A stretch of DNA of 64,000 nucleotides, taken from Patella vulgata (Eukaryota; Mollusca; Gastropoda; Patellidae). Below the pieces are notes generated by a model. That model was not told the DNA's origin. It did no database searches and saw only the letters and a program-made list of their open reading frames with translations. The position numbers and the translations under genes are program-made. Positions 61,646-64,000 of this stretch are shown here, piece by piece. The stretch covers positions 39,364,436-39,428,435 of the forward strand of contig NC_065879.2 in assembly GCF_932274485.2 (NCBI RefSeq). The letters run 5' to 3'. Within the stretch, counting starts at the first letter, position 1, and each line of letters opens with the position of its first letter.

Positions 61646-62431
61646 ATCTAATATATTTTATAGAGGTAATCTCTCAATACATAATCCACACTTGTTTAAA
61701 GTCAGTCGAAACTAATTCACTAATGGCGTTAAATAATCTGACGTGACATTTGAGGAATTTCCAAATGAAATAGAACAAACTTTTAGCTTCGCATGATCAA
61801 TTTACAACAATGGTTAAGATTCAATTAGGAACCGTGACTTATTATTTTAAATGTTTTTTGATGCTTTATGATAGGACCGATAAAACAATATTTCTTAAGA
61901 CTTTCCCTTTTTAACCTACCAGCGACGTTGAAATCACCTCTTAGGGCATCATACACCCTGAGTACGCATGCGCTCAAGATCTCGCATAAGTGGTAAAAGT
62001 GCCATAGGCTAATCTTTAATCGGCTGAGTCTATAGTCTGTTGTATGCGTAAGAATAGAAAGATGAAATTTTATTATGTCTTCGAGGCAGTTGTATGTATA
62101 AGGTACGTTAAAGATCTTTATCGTGCATGCTTTGTTGTTATATGAAGATCGAACCTTCCCATATCGGTATCTAACACATAACCCAAGAATGACAAAACTA
62201 AATCTGTTTAGCCCCAGGGTAAGGAATTCTACGTGTTGAACAATATTATGGTATCAATATTCATATGTTCATAATAGTACCTTCATGATAAAAAAGATGT
62301 GTGTATAAGGGTTAAAATGATAATCAAAATATAAAAATGATGGTATGGGCTATTTGTTTTAGGGCGGCGACGAGATTATTTCTCCAGATATAGAAACTAT
62401 ATTGACAGATGTCACGAAATTATAATTGCTG

Positions 62432-62715
62432 TTTCAGGAGAGAGAGAGAGAGAGAGGGGAGGGGGGAGCAATGTGGTTTAATGTGGACTCGACAAACACA
62501 GTAACACTACATCATTTCGGTACTAATATTTGGTTAAATTTTATGTCAATAGTTCGCTTGCACGTAGGGGTCTTTAGATGTGGGAGGAAACCGGTGAATC
62601 CAGAAGAAACCCACGAGGTTGGACAGGCGACCCTACTCCGTGTGACGTACATGTGAGGAATCGAAACCACGCCACAGACAGACCTTGTGATTTCACACAC
62701 ACGCGTTAAACCAGC
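62432..62715 (-). repeat. SINE family 2 copy, near full length
   Basis: On the plus strand it runs (gaga)n, gtttaatgtggactcgacaa, cgcttgcacgtaggggtctt, tgggaggaaaccggtg, then gaatcgaaaccacgcc (box B complement). It is longer in the middle than the 40,056 copy. Confidence 0.7.
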
Positions 62716-62742
62716 CCCCCCCCTCCCGGGTGCTGTAAGGAT

Positions 62743-63123
62743 ACATTATTCAACAGCTAATTTTGTCTATTTCAGGTCTTTCTTTGGGCCTTACTTACAT
62801 GTTATATATAAATTATTAATTAGACATTTATTAACATGGCAAGACCATAATTAACTCTCGATGCCATTAGATACTCGAGATTTTAACTAGATTAGAACGG
62901 TTCGGACATTTAATGATTTTATTAAAAAATGGGGAAGCGGGGCTAAGTTTCGAATATACCAGTACCGTGGTTACGATAATATCTTGTGAAACCTACAAAC
63001 AGTGATAACTTGGCTCAGAATAAAGTAATTTGAATGAAATTTTCAATATATTCATTTTGCATTATCTATTTTTGAACTATTACAGCCAGAAAGGCCAGCT
63101 CTTTATTTAAAACGTACATAATA
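62743..63123 (+). mobile_element. MITE family A copy
   Basis: It starts cattattcaacagctaattt and includes atttcaggtctttctttggg, ggttcggacatttaatgatt and ccagctctttattt. The right end, acgtacataat, is eroded. Confidence 0.65.
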
Positions 63124-63557
63124 TGTCTATAAGGATGGCATAACCTCTTTGAATTGCAAAAACCTTTATTTATAGTCATAAGAGTTCGTATCTCGCCTCA
63201 AGGCATTCGTCAGTAATTTGCAACTAACATCGTAATGTTTTTGTTTTCTGTGGTTACATGTGCAATGCGAATAGGGTGGCGTGCGTGGTGATATTTTCTT
63301 GGAAAGTGGCACTCCAACCTATACCGGCTTCTCATTCAAACTGCCAATGTTTCGTCTTGATAGTTCAGGAGTAAAGGCAATTATCGTCTTGTTAACGCAA
63401 TGCAATACTTTGGACATTTTTGGCCTAACATGCAGTTATTATCGAAATAGGAATTCTTTTACGCTCGCCAATGTACACTTCCCGTGTCATCTCTATAGAC
63501 GCTATAGCTGATAAATGGGTAGCGGGTGATTTAATGTTGAGATTTATTAACTATTTA

Positions 63558-63846
63558 GGGATGCGCTGTGGCTCAGCATGTAATGCATTGGCTCGCTAAC
63601 CTGGTGGTCAACCCCGGTGTTGTTCGAGAAAGTGGTCATCCCCCTTTCTTACTGTTGTAGGACAGGGAGCTTGTCAAGGTATGGCACGAAAAACCGAGGT
63701 GCGGTGTACACACTGGCGTGCACGTAAAAGAACCCTTGGCAGGCGGATTTCAATATAAGAGTAGGCCGTAGCACACTGTGTGTCGTTGGCCCGTCTTCAT
63801 TTGCCCAGTCGGAGCAGAACAGCAGGACGTTAAACCCTATTTCAAC
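63558..63846 (+). repeat. SINE family 1 copy, plus orientation
   Basis: The head is gggatgcgctgtggctcagc, the body has gtgcacgtaaaagaaccct-like words, and the tail is gacgttaaaccctatttca. It is more diverged around box B than the other plus-strand copies. Confidence 0.7.
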
Positions 63847-64000
63847 ATGGCAACAGCGTTGTGGCCTTCGCTTGTTGTACATGTATAATGTCCGTACGTA
63901 ACTAACGTACGAAAATTAATTGGTGGCTAGCTTTTTTTTCGCACGTATACAGTGAATGGCCATTTTGCTCAGTAATCCCAGCCAGAATTTGGCTATTTTC

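Larger units (their letters stand above)
61646..64000. other. Upstream flank of the mucin gene
   Basis: No coding region is supported. It contains a SINE-2, a MITE-A and a SINE-1. No clear TATA box was identified before the 61,645 start, and the first 5' UTR exon may lie further out. Confidence 0.5.

Noticed and set aside
1-64000. Retrovirus, LTR element or Polinton
   Set aside because: I saw no paired LTRs, no polymerase, integrase or capsid-like frame of convincing length. Mobile DNA here is SINE, MITE, foldback, a LINE fragment and one unclassified fossil.

Overview
This is an AT-rich metazoan genomic window with long GT-AG introns, two tRNA-derived SINE families, several MITE families and foldback-like elements. 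A lophotrochozoan, most likely a mollusc, fits best. That placement is inference from the gene set and repeat style, not from a marker gene.

Layout: (1) 1-16,790, minus strand: the 5' twenty coding exons (759 codons, every splice phase consistent) of RanBP2/Nup358, the cytoplasmic-filament nucleoporin. Only the N-terminal TPR/helical region and the start of the following linker lie in the window. (2) 16,791-21,659: intergenic and repeat-bearing, with one short unexplained reading frame. (3) 21,660-36,684, plus strand: a ten-exon gene for a 596-residue type II membrane protein with a cytoplasmic tail, one transmembrane helix, a Thr/Pro-rich stalk, two Ig-like domains and a C-terminal six-cysteine peritrophin-A (CBM14) chitin-binding domain. 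(4) 36,685-41,594: intergenic, full of repeats. (5) 61,645-41,595, minus strand: an eight-exon paralogue of 1,455 residues with the same plan but a giant Ser/Thr mucin region, a perfect 4-residue SPTT tandem tract, two Ig-like domains and two CBM14 domains. (6) 61,646-64,000: upstream sequence with repeats.

The two membrane genes lie tail to tail. They share architecture, phase-1 introns throughout the ectodomain, a 327-nt first Ig exon and an unusual third cysteine in that Ig domain, so they are a diverged inverted pair. The Ig-Ig-chitin-binding order recalls the secreted VCBPs of amphioxus and Ciona. Here it is displayed on a membrane-tethered mucin stalk, with YxxPhi sorting motifs in both tails. 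This pair is the most likely undescribed system in the window. It could be a surface receptor for chitin or microbes, or an anchor between epithelium and chitinous matrix.

Introns and spacers carry about eleven copies of one SINE, four of another, seven copies of a TIR MITE, a pogo-like and a hAT-like non-autonomous element, a 2.5-kb foldback palindrome inside the plus-strand gene, a tandem-unit element, a LINE 3' fragment, and a long hairpin containing a hammerhead-ribozyme-like core. I recognised no retrovirus, LTR element or Polinton, no rRNA and no functional tRNA gene.
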